DNA of 64,000 bases from Chrysophaeum taylorii (lineage: Eukaryota > Sar > Pelagophyceae > Pelagomonadales > Pelagomonadaceae), in NCBI GenBank assembly GCA_029834535.1, contig JAQMWT010000376.1:33388-97387 (forward strand), written 5' to 3'. Of the stretch, positions 39,424-48,646 are shown in pieces. The notes below the pieces were generated by a model that saw nothing but the letters and a program-made list of their open reading frames with translations, searched no databases and was not told the origin of the DNA. Position numbers and translations under genes: made by a program. Every line of letters begins with the position of its first letter. The first letter of the stretch is position 1.

Positions 39424-40107
39424 ATGAAGAGGCTGGCCGGGCTCGCCGTGCTTGGCGTGACGCAAGCGACCTCTCGGTCCGAGATCCGCGAGGCGTACTA
39501 CCGTCTCGCGAAGCAGAACCACCCGGACGCGGGCGGGTGCGCGCGGCTATTCGCGAGACTGGCCGAGGCTTACGCCGCCGCATCTCTGCCTTCGGCGGCG
39601 GCGGCGTTACCGCCAAATCTCGGCGACGCTTTGGACCTGTATTTGGAGGTGGAGGAAGAGCGGCGCGCGGCAATCGCTGCGGAGCTGCGCGAGGCGGCCC
39701 AGCTGTCTTCGGGGGGTCTCGATCGCGGGGGTATGTGGATGCTAGCCGCGATGAGCGACAACGTCTTCGCGGCTGGACGCGAGACCCCTACGACGGCGCC
39801 CATGCCCGAGCCCGCGTGGCGCGAGCACGCGCTCCACCACCGTAACAGTCACCGGAAGCGGCTCGAGCGCATGGCGACGCAGCGGGGCTGGGTTGAGGCG
39901 GCGACCTTGCTTGGAGCGTTCGCGCCCCACCTCCAAGAGGACGACCTCGATGCCTTCGACCGACTCCTCGCCTGCGACGACATGTTCATCATGCGCCTCG
40001 TCGCGGGCCGCACGGCCTGTCCCCCCGAACTCGACACCCCCCTCCTCCGCCGCCTGCGAGCCTTCGCCTTTTCTTCTTCTTCTTCTTCTTCTAAGGAGAA
40101 AAAATAA
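39424..40107 (+). CDS. J-domain/SDHAF2 (SdhE) fusion protein
   Basis: 227 residues from ATG 39424. Residues 4-55 form a short J domain: LAVLGVTQATSRSEIREAYY then RLAKQNHPDAGG, with HPD at 33-35. An Ala/Glu-rich helical linker follows (60-135). Residues about 139-215 match the SDHAF2/SdhE fold: HRNSHRKRLERMATQRGWVE carries the basic KRL-type helix and RGxxE signature, then TLLGAFAPHLQEDDLDAFDR and LLACDDMFIMRLVAG fit the conserved L-x-x-F/D-x-L-L-x-x-D-x-x-(I/L) pattern. SDHAF2 attaches FAD to SDHA in mitochondria. A fused J domain would bring Hsp70 (mortalin) to the same client. No separate mitochondrial presequence is obvious, so targeting is open. It ends in a Ser run from a (TTC)n tract, with its last 17 bp overlapping the opposite-strand gene. 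Confidence 0.65.
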   Translation: MKRLAGLAVLGVTQATSRSEIREAYYRLAKQNHPDAGGCARLFARLAEAYAAASLPSAAAALPPNLGDALDLYLEVEEERRAAIAAELREAAQLSSGGLDRGGMWMLAAMSDNVFAAGRETPTTAPMPEPAWREHALHHRNSHRKRLERMATQRGWVEAATLLGAFAPHLQEDDLDAFDRLLACDDMFIMRLVAGRTACPPELDTPLLRRLRAFAFSSSSSSSKEKK

Positions 40108-40342
40108 GCAGCCGCGCGGCGAGATAGAGTTCCCAGGCGGCGACGACGGCGGCGAATCCGACGGTCCTCCAGGGTGCGGGCAAGCCCGCGAAGCCGCAAA
40201 ATAAGCACCGAAGCGTCGACGCGCCGGAGGCCAGGAGGACAGCGATGGCGGGTTTCCGCTCGAGACTCACTCTCGCGGCCGACGCGCCGACGATCGACGC
40301 GGCGACGAAGACCAACGCCCTTTGTCTTGCACGACGCATCAT
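40091..40342 (-). CDS. small membrane protein, two hydrophobic helices
   Basis: 83 residues from ATG 40342; an in-frame ATG at 40393 would add 17 basic residues. Sequence: a basic start (MMRRARQR), hydrophobic span ALVFVAASIVGASAA, a second span around AIAVLLASGASTLRCLFCGF, and a third hydrophobic stretch TVGFAAVVAAWELYLAARLL at the C-terminus. Basic-then-hydrophobic N-terminus could be an organelle signal. No family recognised. Its 3' end overlaps the J-SDHAF2 gene by 17 bp, an arrangement also seen at the apyrase locus. GC3 bias supports translation. Confidence 0.45.
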   Translation of the reverse strand: MMRRARQRALVFVAASIVGASAARVSLERKPAIAVLLASGASTLRCLFCGFAGLPAPWRTVGFAAVVAAWELYLAARLLIFSP

Positions 40343-40393
40343 CGCCCGGAACTTTCTTTTCTTTGGGATGGATTTTTTTTTGCCACAAAACAT

Positions 40394-40726
40394 CTTAAAA
40401 ATAACGATTTTTTTTGAAGAGGGTCGTCGGTTTCCCGGCGTAGGTTGTGGCACCTATTCGCCTCCCGGGCGGGCCGGTTGGCAGCCGGCACGTTCGCAGT
40501 GGGACGGGGTATGGCCGGGGGGCGAAGGCGGAAGGTCATATCGCGACGAGTTGGTTGTCAGTCACATCGCGGTCTCCTCGTCGCGCATGTGGCGACAAGC
40601 TTTTTTTGATGGTCACTCTCCGCCGACAGACAGACCTTTCGTCTACTACAGGCCCGCGATTCCGGACTGGCTCCCATGGTCGGGAGAGGTCTGAAGGTAG
40701 TCAGTTAGTTAGTGAGTTGAAGAGGG
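40394..40726. other. intergenic with dispersed repeat motif
   Basis: No gene. The segment 40645-40712 (CTACAGGCCCG...GGCTCCCATGGTCGGGAGAG...GTTAGTTAG) resembles 9631-9680 in sequence and order. Confidence 0.5.
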
Positions 40727-42161
40727 TCAGGCGACCTTGATGATGTCGGTCGCAGCCGCGTCCTCGTCGTCCGGCGAGCCGGTCTTGTCGCGACAGAACC
40801 GGCGGAAGCTCTCGAGCCAAGCCCGGCGATCGGCGAGAGATGGAGCGCAGAGTTGCCAGCGCGTTCCGTCGACGTCGGTGACCAGGATGCCGTGGTCGCG
40901 CGTGCGAAAGAGGCCTCTTCCGTCCCAGGGTGCCGCGTCGGCCACGGTGATCGCGTGCGCGATGATGTTTTTTTGGCTCAGAGAGAGCCGCGAGCACTCG
41001 AGGATCGCGTCGAAGGTCTGCATCGGACCAGGTTGCGAGGATCTCCGCCCGTCGAGGCGACCGGCCATTGTGGGTTCGGGCGCGAAGGCCGGGTTGGAGT
41101 TGCGTGATATAGCCACTATCCACGACTGCATCTCGCTCTCGGTGCTGGCGCAGAGCTCGACGCGGTAGCCCGAATCGGCGATGGTCAAGGCGAAGCAGTG
41201 CGGCGTCGGCGGGCGAAGGAGATTCTCGGTGATTGGCTCGCACTTGAGTCCGACGCCTGCCAAAAGCAGGGACCGTAGGAGATTTCCGCCCTCGCGGTCC
41301 CAGTACGTAATCGTGCCGCCTTTGACCTCGAAAAATCGCGAATTCCACGCGTGCTTGCGTAAATGTTTTCCTCGCTTCAAAAGAGGCCCGCGCTTTGTGA
41401 TCGGCTCGACCGACGTGTCGTCGTAGTCGAGGTGCGCGGTGAACTCCTCCTCCTCCTCCTCCTCCATCACGATCGAAGTCCCGCAGCGAGCGCAGTACCG
41501 AGCGTTGGACGAAGACGCGGCCCCGCACGCCCGGCAGGTTCTTTTTCGTCGTAGTTGATTGCCCCCGGTCTCGAGATCACCACGCTTCAAAACACGGAGG
41601 GCGAAGCGGCGCTTGACGCGGGATGACATCAAGGCGAGGGCGAGCGCCGACGCGCACATTATCGAAGAAACGGGCGCGGCGACGACGTAGTCGTACTCGA
41701 ACCAGACGAGCGCTGTCACCATTGCGAAAAAAGAGTGTATGCCGAACATAAACATGTCGCTCATGACGCGGTACTCGGCGCGCATGCCGTCGAGAGCGAC
41801 CGCGACAGATCCTCTCGCGCCGCCGAGCGCGAGGCCGGGTCCCCTCGTAGCGCAGAGCGTCGACACGCACACGACGATCAGGTTGACGCCGAGAGACAGG
41901 GAGGCGACGATCATGTAGGCGACCGAGCTCGCGTGGAGCTCCGAGTACTCGCCGACCGATTCGGTCTCCAAGCCGAAGACGGTGAACTCGAACCCCGCCA
42001 ACAGCGCCGACACGGTCGCCATCAGCGAGAAGCACGACTGGATGTGCTGGACCTGCAAAGGGATGGACGACAGACCAAGCATCGCGTACCTCCTGGTACA
42101 TGATGCCGATCTCGCTCTGCGTCGTGACCCCATGGATGAGCTCGATGTTTCGCGCAAGCAT
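40727..42161 (-). CDS. Orai-like channel protein with zinc ribbon and PH domains
   Basis: Two exons: 42161-42090 (24 codons, MLARNIELIHGVTTQSEIGI...) and 42052-40727, joined over a 37-nt GT-AG intron; 465 residues. Splicing gives a continuous first helix that lines up with the neighbour gene at 42271. The four hydrophobic helices resemble Orai/CRAC channels: TVSALLAGFEFTVFGLETES fits the Orai TM1 SALLxGF...E region, SLSLGVNLIVVCVSTLCATR fits TM2, and SDMFMFGIHSFFAMVTALVW fits TM3. A zinc ribbon follows (CRACG ... YCARCG, about 192-212), then an acidic run and a PH domain (KRGKHLRKHAWNSRFFEVKG ... ELCASTESEMQSWIVAI) and a second PH-like unit ending WLESFRRF. Likely plasma-membrane calcium entry with lipid-binding control; the Orai assignment is by pattern only. 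Confidence 0.5.
42053..42089 (-). other. 37-nt intron
   Basis: On the minus strand begins GTACGCGATG and ends CCCTTTGCAG. Removing it joins two frames in phase 0 and restores similarity to the paralogous gene; without it the N-terminus is out of frame. Confidence 0.7.
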
Positions 42162-42270
42162 CGCATCCCAAGATTATTCTATCTTTTTTCGAAGAAACAA
42201 AAAAACGCTCGCTATTCTATCTTTTTTTTTTTCTATATCTTTTTTGTTCGAAGAAAAAAAAACAACAAAA
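42162..42270. promoter_or_regulatory. 109-bp shared divergent promoter region
   Basis: Lies between the start codons of the two Orai-like genes. AT-rich, with three T-rich/A-rich runs and a repeated CTATTCTATCTTTTTT-type motif (42176 and 42213). It must contain the upstream elements of both genes. Confidence 0.5.
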
Positions 42271-43151
42271 ATGCTCGCGAGCCAGCGAGAGGTGACGGGT
42301 CTCCAGCAGCAGCAGGCTCTCGCCGAGCTCGCCGAGAAGGAAATGGGCTACATCCTGAACGACCTCGGGAGCATTGCGACCCAGGCCGCGCTCATCGCGG
42401 GGTTCGTGTACTCGTCGATCGCCGGGGACGACAATCTTCGCGGCCGCAACAAACACAATATCTTCCAGGACACGATGCTGGTCGGATCTGTTGCTGTTTG
42501 TATCGTGTTGAACCTGATAACGGTGACCTCGTCGACTTTCGTGACGATGTCGGGGCCCTACCGCGCGCTGACGGGGAACGAGGAGGTCTTGTGGGGGACT
42601 CTCCGCGCGCTCCGGAGAGAAAGGGCTCGAAGCATCAAGATGTATTGGTACGGCCTCGGGTCCTTCTTTTTGTCCCTCGCGTGCTCGGTCTACTTTGGGC
42701 CCTGGAACCGCATGTCGCGCTACGTTATGATCTTCGTGACGTTCCTCGGCGGAATCGCGACGGCGAAGAACAAAAGGAGAATAGACACCGATTTTGGGGG
42801 GGTCGAGGGGGAGGTTGTTGTTTCGACCAGCGCGCTCCACACACCTCCCGAACGCCGCAACACGGTCGTCTTCATCGGGAATCCGAATCAAGATTGCCCG
42901 CGGTGCGGCGCGGGCCTCGTGGCGGGCGAACCCTATTGTACGTTTCGTATTTTGTTGATTGGCGATGTGGTGCCACCACCAAAGGCGCGCGGTGCGGGTG
43001 CCACGTGCTCAAGACCTGCGACAAGTGTGGGACCGGGATGCCGGCCGCGGCTTCCTTTTGCTCGCGGTGCGGGTCCTCCTCCTCCAAGGCGCCACCGCCG
43101 GCTCTGGAAGAAGAGGAAGGGTCGGGTGCGTCTTTCCTTGCTATTGTATAA
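42271..43151 (+). CDS. Orai-like membrane protein with tandem zinc ribbons, paralogue of the 40727 gene
   Basis: Exons 42271-42937 and 42985-43151 (277 residues) around a 47-nt GT-AG intron. The N-terminus (MLASQREVTGLQQQQALAEL) parallels that of the divergent neighbour. Hydrophobic segments: IATQAALIAGFVYSSIAG (TM1), TMLVGSVAVCIVLNLITVTS (TM2), YGLGSFFLSLACSVYFGPW (TM3) and YVMIFVTFLGGIATA (TM4). Spliced, the tail becomes CPRCGAGLVAGEPYCARCG, then CDKCG ... FCSRCG, i.e. two CxxC-CxxC ribbons; YCARCG is identical to the ribbon of the neighbour. There is no PH domain, and the end is acidic. TM1 lacks the Orai-type acidic residue at the same place, so conduction properties may differ or it may be an accessory subunit. 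Confidence 0.5.
42938..42984 (+). other. 47-nt intron
   Basis: Starts GTACGTTTCG and ends CACCAAAG. Splicing in phase 1 creates a Cys codon and the YCARCG ribbon motif found in the paralogue; unspliced, the frame reads through the ribbon and loses it. Confidence 0.75.
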
Positions 43152-43345
43152 AAAAACACAAAGAACCGCAGCAGGACCTGGTGGTGGTGATGAAAGCAAG
43201 CGCGGTGTTTTCCCGATCCTTGACCAGGGACGCGGGGTCCGTTAGGATCATAAATTAAGTTGAACAATGCAATTACAGTTCGCGGAAGGAAAGGGTCGAC
43301 GACCCCAACCCTCTCTTGAAAATTTCCAGCTGTATGTAAAGAAAG

Positions 43346-46300
43346 ATGAGGGGGCTCCTCTTCGTGCTGCTGCTGCTGTTTTGGGGCGGGAACGGGGTGC
43401 TGAGGGAGGTGACGATAAAGGTGTTGACGCAGCGTCGGGCCCGCGGCCTCGAACGGGTGCTCGGGTCGCTCCGGAACGGATCCTATCCGTCGACGGTTTC
43501 GTTGCCCGTCGAGATCTTCGTCGACGCCCTGGATGACGAGAGCCACGATCCTTTGACCCTCGCTGTGGCCCGGGGATTCGAGTGGCCCTTTCCCGTGAGC
43601 ATCATCACGTCGCCGCACCGGTCCGGGGTCCGGGGCCAGTGGTTGCAGTGTGCGGACCCTTCAGTTTTTGGCGACGAAATGCGTCGAGTTCTGATCGTAG
43701 AGGACGACGTCGAGCTCAGTTCTGTTTGGTTCGAGTTTTTGGAGCGGGCGGTTGGGGTGAAGAATGTCGCGGGGGTCTCGCTCCAGAGGCAACCCTACCG
43801 CCTCGACGGCTACGGCAAGGAATTCGGACTGAAGAAGCGAACGATGGCGCCGCTCTTCCGAGAAGACGACGACGCCGAGATTTTCGCGTTCGCACACGTC
43901 GGGAGCTGGGGGTTCTCGCCCGATCCGTGGGTGTGGCTCGAGTTCCTCAGGACCTTTGACGTCGACAAGTGGTCGGTCTCGGCGGACGGGCTGCCGCGGG
44001 CGGAAGCGGTGGCTTCGGGGGCGCCGTTCCGAGAGTCGTTACCTTCGAGATGGTACCGGCAATCCGAGAACCGCGCCTCCACGTGGACCGCACACTTCGA
44101 CGCGTTTATGGCCGAAAAGGGGTTGTTCGTGGTGCACGCGAAGCTCCCCGCGCGCCGAGCTCTGGCCGTGTCCTACAGGGATTCGGGCGAACACTACGCC
44201 CTCGCGTCGCCGGATTCGGTTCTTCTTTCCTCTTTGGAATGGAACGGGCTCGATCTCGATTTTGATGAGGTCCCGCGCGTCGCGTTGTCGGGGGAACGGC
44301 TATCAGAATCTGAATCAAGATTATTGTTGGACGTGTTTTGGAGGTCGGACGACACCGTTACCACCGACACGGCCGCGGCCGTTCAGGGCTACGGGTTTGG
44401 GAATTCGTTTCCTACGGTTTCGCGCGATCAGGCGATATGCGTCTTGGACGGCAAGAAGGTTGCAATCATCGGGGACTCTATTAGCCGGTACTTTACGTGG
44501 CAGTTCAACTGGTTTCTGAGGTACGGCACGTTAAATCCCGAGTTCGAGGAGACCGCGACCGACTCGAGCTACTACGACCAGAACGTCGCGTGGGTCTCGA
44601 CCGGGTATCGCTCGCAGTCGGCGCGCCATCGCCAGAACATGCGAAGCGCATCGAACTCGTATTTTGACGGTGTCGGAGCCACCATCGACACCACCTTCTG
44701 GTTCATCCAGGACACCTGGTACCCAGATCTCGAGGATATCGCACCGGAAATCACGTCGGAATACGACGTTTTGATCGCCAACTCGGGCTGGTGGGAGCGC
44801 AACTCGGCGACGGACCTCGACGGCAACTTGATCGACGGCGTCGACTGCACGGACGCGAAAATGTACACGGATTCGAGTTGCCTCGACGCCTACGGCGCAG
44901 ACCTCGACTCGTTGTACGACGGAATCTTGGCGTCTTTCGTCGATTCTTCTTCCAAGGCCGTCGTCTTCCGACTCTCGTCGTGCTGCGGCGGCGGACCCTA
45001 CGCGACCGACGCTGCGACCTTGGAGGGGTCTATCGCGGTGTCGGCGATGAACGCCAAGGCTACCCAAGTCCTGACGGACTACGGGGTCGAGGTTCTGGAC
45101 GTCGAGCACCTGATATCGAACGTCAACATCAACGTAAACCGCGAGGACGACCCGAGCCCCGACTCGATCGCCCGGGACGACCGGTCCTTCGACGGCACGC
45201 ATCCCCGCGCGGCCCACGACTACGTCTGGACCCAAATGTTGTTGTGGAAGATCGCCAAGCAGCTGGGGAGGGAGGAATCCTGTTTCGGGGGATCTCCGAC
45301 GCGGTCGCCTTCCTCGAACCCGACGACTTTGACGCCGACGACGTCCGAACCGACGAAATCGCCGACCCCGCGCCCAACGGCCTCCCTCGCCCCGACCACG
45401 GCGGGCTGCATCAACGGGATCCAAGACGGCGCGGAGACCGACGTGGATTGCGGCGGTCCGGTGTGCGAGGCCTGCGCTGCCGGAAAGGCGTGCGCCGCTG
45501 ATTCGGATTGCTCGAGTCTTTCGTGTTTCTCGGGGTCGTGCGTCCCGTCGCCGTCGCCCGCGCCCACTCCGGCTCCCACCCTCTTCCCCTCGCCCAAGCC
45601 TACGGCCGCACCCTCGACGGGCCTCCCCACTGCCCCCCCCACAATCTCGTCCGTTCCTTCGTCGGCTCCCGCGCCGAAACCGACCTTCGGGGCGCCCGCC
45701 CCGACGGCGGGCGAAAATTGCGAGGACTCGTACGCTGGTTGCCCGCCGCCGACGCCCCTCGAAGTGTGCCAGGGCGACACCTGCTTCGCCTGCATCGACG
45801 TCAAGGACGACGGCGTCCGGTACGAGCGGAAAGACTCCGAGTGGTACAGGGTTTTTGGGGAAAACTGCCCTTCGGCCGGCCAGCGTCTGATGCTCGCTCT
45901 CTTCCTCGCGCTTCTCGCCTGCCTCGGCCTCCTCCTGCTTCTGGGCGGCGGCGGCGACGGCGGCGGCTGTGCCGCCGACGCGCAGAAGCGGCTCGTGCAA
46001 AAGTACCGCACGCATTCGAGCAACAACCGCGACACGACCGCGGCAAACAACAACAACTTAACGACGACGCCGCCGCCGCCGCCGCCTCCTCCTCCTCCTC
46101 AAGTCGCTGGCGGCAAAGGCGCTCTCGAGGACGAGCTCAGCGGCTCGGCGTTGAGGGTCCTGAAGCAAATGGAAGCCCAGGAGGAGCGCTACCGGTCCGC
46201 GCGCGGCGGGGGAAACGAAATGGAGATGACGCACACGCACAAGACCTCGACCCTCGGGGCGATCGCCGAGGACGCGCCCATCGAAGAAGCGTCCTCGCAC

Positions 46301-48109
46301 GTCCACCACTCGAGACCGCGAAACCACACCTCGAGCTCGTATCGCGCCGGCGGGGCGACCTCGTCGAGGTACGCGCGCACCACGCAGACCGGCTTCTCCC
46401 AGAAATTAACGTGGTCGAACCACGTCTCGGTCCCCAGGAGTGCCCGATTTGCCGAGCCCTACAGCCACAACTCGTCCAACGTGGCCTCGTCGGTCGCGTT
46501 CTCGTTTTACGACGGCGGCGATTCGGACGACGACGACGACGACGCTCGCGACGACGACGACGACGACACCACCACAGCAGCCCCCCATGATCAAGCGCTG
46601 GTTCCCAAGCCAAAGCCCGCTTCTTCTTCTTCTTCTTCTTCAAAGCCGCGCGGCGGTCCCGGTCCTAAGACGTACGCGGCCGCGACGACGGCCCTGGAAA
46701 TGGCTCTCATTCTCGTCGCGTGCGTCGTCGGCGAGCACCGCATGCCCTCGGGCTATCTCCCGGCCGCATCGAGGTACCAGACAGAAAATATCGATCTCTG
46801 GACATTCGTGATGGTCGCTCTGCTCATGGTTTCGGTTATCAAGCTCAAAGTCGTTGACCCCGAGTCCGCTTCGTCTTCTTCGGCCGACAACATATTTCTG
46901 TCGCGCGCGCAAGCCAACGAGTGGAAGGGCTGGATGCAGGTCGCCTTTGTTGCCTACCACTATACCAACGCCCAGGACGTGTACGTCCCGGTGCGCTGGT
47001 TCGTCTCGGCCTACGTGTGGCTCTCGGGCTTTGGGAACGGCGTCTATTTCTGGACCTCGGCCGACTTTAGCTTCAAGCGCTTCGCCCAGCAACTCTGGCG
47101 CATCAATTTTCTGTGTTTGCTGCTCTCCCTCGCGACGGCGACGCCCTGGATAGACTACTACTTCGTCGCCCTCGCGACAATTCATTTCATCTTGATCTGG
47201 CTCGCGTTAGCGATCGCGCGACTTCTCGGCAAACACGCGTTGAACTTCTATGCCCCCGACCGCAAAGCGGGCGTCGAAGCACATCCCGCCGAAAAGGCGA
47301 TCGGCATCGTCTTACTTTTGGTCTTTGTCGTTGCTATTTGGGGCCAGGGCACGCCCGACAATTTTGGCTCGGGGAGTTTGGTATACAAAAAAATTTTCCA
47401 AGGCACCCTCCGGGCCGTATCCACGCACACCGAAAACTACTTCTGGACCCGCACCAAGATGGACTACCTCAGCTCGGCCCACGGCCTCGCTTTCGCTGCC
47501 ATCTACTCGAAGCTCCGCGACGCTTGGCCTACTTTCGGCATCCGCGCGAGACTCCTCGCGGCTCTCCCGACCGCCGCGGCCCTCGCCGTCGCGATTTTCG
47601 TCGCGAAACTCCCTCGCTTCTGCTGCCGCCAGGGCCTCGAGTACCGCAAGGTCAACGCATACATCGGGACTCTCTGGATTCCCTTCTACCTCGTCGCCCG
47701 CAATCTCACCCCCTGGCTCGCCAACCGCATCTCTACCCCGATGGAGTGGATCGGCATGCACTCCCTCGAATTCTACCTCCTCCAGTTCCACGTCTTCCTC
47801 ACCCGCCGCTCCCAGGAAATCCTCTACGTCATCCCGAACGAAAACTGGGCCCTCACCAACATGGCCATCGTCGGCTTCCTCTACGTCATCATCGTCGTCA
47901 AGTCCCTCGAAGCTACCAGCGTCCTCCGCTCGGTCGCCTGGCGCGCCTCCAAGCTCAAAGTCGCCGTCTCCGTCCTGTGGACCCTCCTCTTCTACACTCT
48001 CTTTGCCACCCTCTTTTCCTCGGACTGCTCGCCTCTCTCCTGGGGTCTCTGGACCGCTTTCTTCGTCATCGCCCTCGCCTGCCTCCTCTACTGGACGGCC
48101 ACGACCTAA
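43346..48109 (+). CDS. three-domain glycosyltransferase/SGNH/Cas1 O-acetyltransferase
   Basis: 1587 residues in one frame from ATG 43346. Order: signal peptide (1-18); a GT-A glycosyltransferase domain (about 20-300) resembling GnT-I/GT13, with RRVLIVEDDVELSSVWFEFL (acidic metal motif at 119-121) and VGSWGFSPDPWVWLEFL; an SGNH/PC-esterase-like domain (about 365-640) with GDS block (Gly376-Asp377-Ser378) and the DxxH pair Asp616-His619; a Thr/Pro-rich stalk with one Cys-rich module (DGAETDVDCGG...C); a membrane helix (about 848-868); a long polar linker with poly-Pro and poly-Asp; and a C-terminal multi-pass Cas1 acyltransferase domain (about 1110-1585; EWKGWMQVAFVAYHYTNA, RWFVSAYVWLSGFGNGVYFW). 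SGNH plus Cas1 is the layout of CASD1, which O-acetylates sialic acid in the Golgi. The extra glycosyltransferase suggests coupled glycan addition and acetylation. Confidence 0.75.
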   Translation: MRGLLFVLLLLFWGGNGVLREVTIKVLTQRRARGLERVLGSLRNGSYPSTVSLPVEIFVDALDDESHDPLTLAVARGFEWPFPVSIITSPHRSGVRGQWLQCADPSVFGDEMRRVLIVEDDVELSSVWFEFLERAVGVKNVAGVSLQRQPYRLDGYGKEFGLKKRTMAPLFREDDDAEIFAFAHVGSWGFSPDPWVWLEFLRTFDVDKWSVSADGLPRAEAVASGAPFRESLPSRWYRQSENRASTWTAHFDAFMAEKGLFVVHAKLPARRALAVSYRDSGEHYALASPDSVLLSSLEWNGLDLDFDEVPRVALSGERLSESESRLLLDVFWRSDDTVTTDTAAAVQGYGFGNSFPTVSRDQAICVLDGKKVAIIGDSISRYFTWQFNWFLRYGTLNPEFEETATDSSYYDQNVAWVSTGYRSQSARHRQNMRSASNSYFDGVGATIDTTFWFIQDTWYPDLEDIAPEITSEYDVLIANSGWWERNSATDLDGNLIDGVDCTDAKMYTDSSCLDAYGADLDSLYDGILASFVDSSSKAVVFRLSSCCGGGPYATDAATLEGSIAVSAMNAKATQVLTDYGVEVLDVEHLISNVNINVNREDDPSPDSIARDDRSFDGTHPRAAHDYVWTQMLLWKIAKQLGREESCFGGSPTRSPSSNPTTLTPTTSEPTKSPTPRPTASLAPTTAGCINGIQDGAETDVDCGGPVCEACAAGKACAADSDCSSLSCFSGSCVPSPSPAPTPAPTLFPSPKPTAAPSTGLPTAPPTISSVPSSAPAPKPTFGAPAPTAGENCEDSYAGCPPPTPLEVCQGDTCFACIDVKDDGVRYERKDSEWYRVFGENCPSAGQRLMLALFLALLACLGLLLLLGGGGDGGGCAADAQKRLVQKYRTHSSNNRDTTAANNNNLTTTPPPPPPPPPPQVAGGKGALEDELSGSALRVLKQMEAQEERYRSARGGGNEMEMTHTHKTSTLGAIAEDAPIEEASSHVHHSRPRNHTSSSYRAGGATSSRYARTTQTGFSQKLTWSNHVSVPRSARFAEPYSHNSSNVASSVAFSFYDGGDSDDDDDDARDDDDDDTTTAAPHDQALVPKPKPASSSSSSSKPRGGPGPKTYAAATTALEMALILVACVVGEHRMPSGYLPAASRYQTENIDLWTFVMVALLMVSVIKLKVVDPESASSSSADNIFLSRAQANEWKGWMQVAFVAYHYTNAQDVYVPVRWFVSAYVWLSGFGNGVYFWTSADFSFKRFAQQLWRINFLCLLLSLATATPWIDYYFVALATIHFILIWLALAIARLLGKHALNFYAPDRKAGVEAHPAEKAIGIVLLLVFVVAIWGQGTPDNFGSGSLVYKKIFQGTLRAVSTHTENYFWTRTKMDYLSSAHGLAFAAIYSKLRDAWPTFGIRARLLAALPTAAALAVAIFVAKLPRFCCRQGLEYRKVNAYIGTLWIPFYLVARNLTPWLANRISTPMEWIGMHSLEFYLLQFHVFLTRRSQEILYVIPNENWALTNMAIVGFLYVIIVVKSLEATSVLRSVAWRASKLKVAVSVLWTLLFYTLFATLFSSDCSPLSWGLWTAFFVIALACLLYWTATT

Positions 48110-48646
48110 TATCGCGCCGTATCCTTCTGCTTTTCCACGCGCACTACCCCCAAACTCGAAATCCGCCACCAAACTCCCCACCACCACCACCACCGCCAAG
48201 TTGTTGTTGTTCTTCTTGCATCTTGTTGCAAGGAGAAGAAGAAGAAGAAAAAAAAGAAGAAGCGAAGACAGTAGTAGTAGTAGTAGTATCTCTCTTTCAC
48301 AAGTGGGTGGTGGATATTGGGTGGTAGGACTTTAAAGTAAAGAAGAGTCTCCCCACGAGGGGGAGCACGGTACTGCGGATGGGTGGGTATTGGCAAAAAA
48401 AACAAAACGCGCTCCCCCTCAATGCATGCATGGCAACGGTTGTTGGCGCGAAATGCCGCGGCGACCACGACGCTGCTGCTACCTTCGGCGGAATAAATAA
48501 ATAAGTGCGCTACCACCGCCACAAATCCCACAACGTTCGCGCCAAAAGCAGACCAGACGACCCCCTCCTGCTGCAACGTGTGGTTTTTTGCTTTCAAGTC
48601 GTGTTTTGTAAACAAAACAAAACAAAACGAAACAAAACAAAACCCT
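48110..48646. other. intergenic, 0.5 kb
   Basis: No gene. (GTA)n at 48271-48289, AAG-rich tract at 48231-48263, and AAAAC/AAAC repeats (48611-48642) directly before the methyltransferase ATG. Confidence 0.5.

Noticed and set aside
42940-42959. 20-nt frameshifting insertion in the zinc ribbon of the 42271 gene
   Set aside because: A 47-nt GT-AG intron (42938-42984) explains the frame better and yields YCARCG identical to the paralogue.
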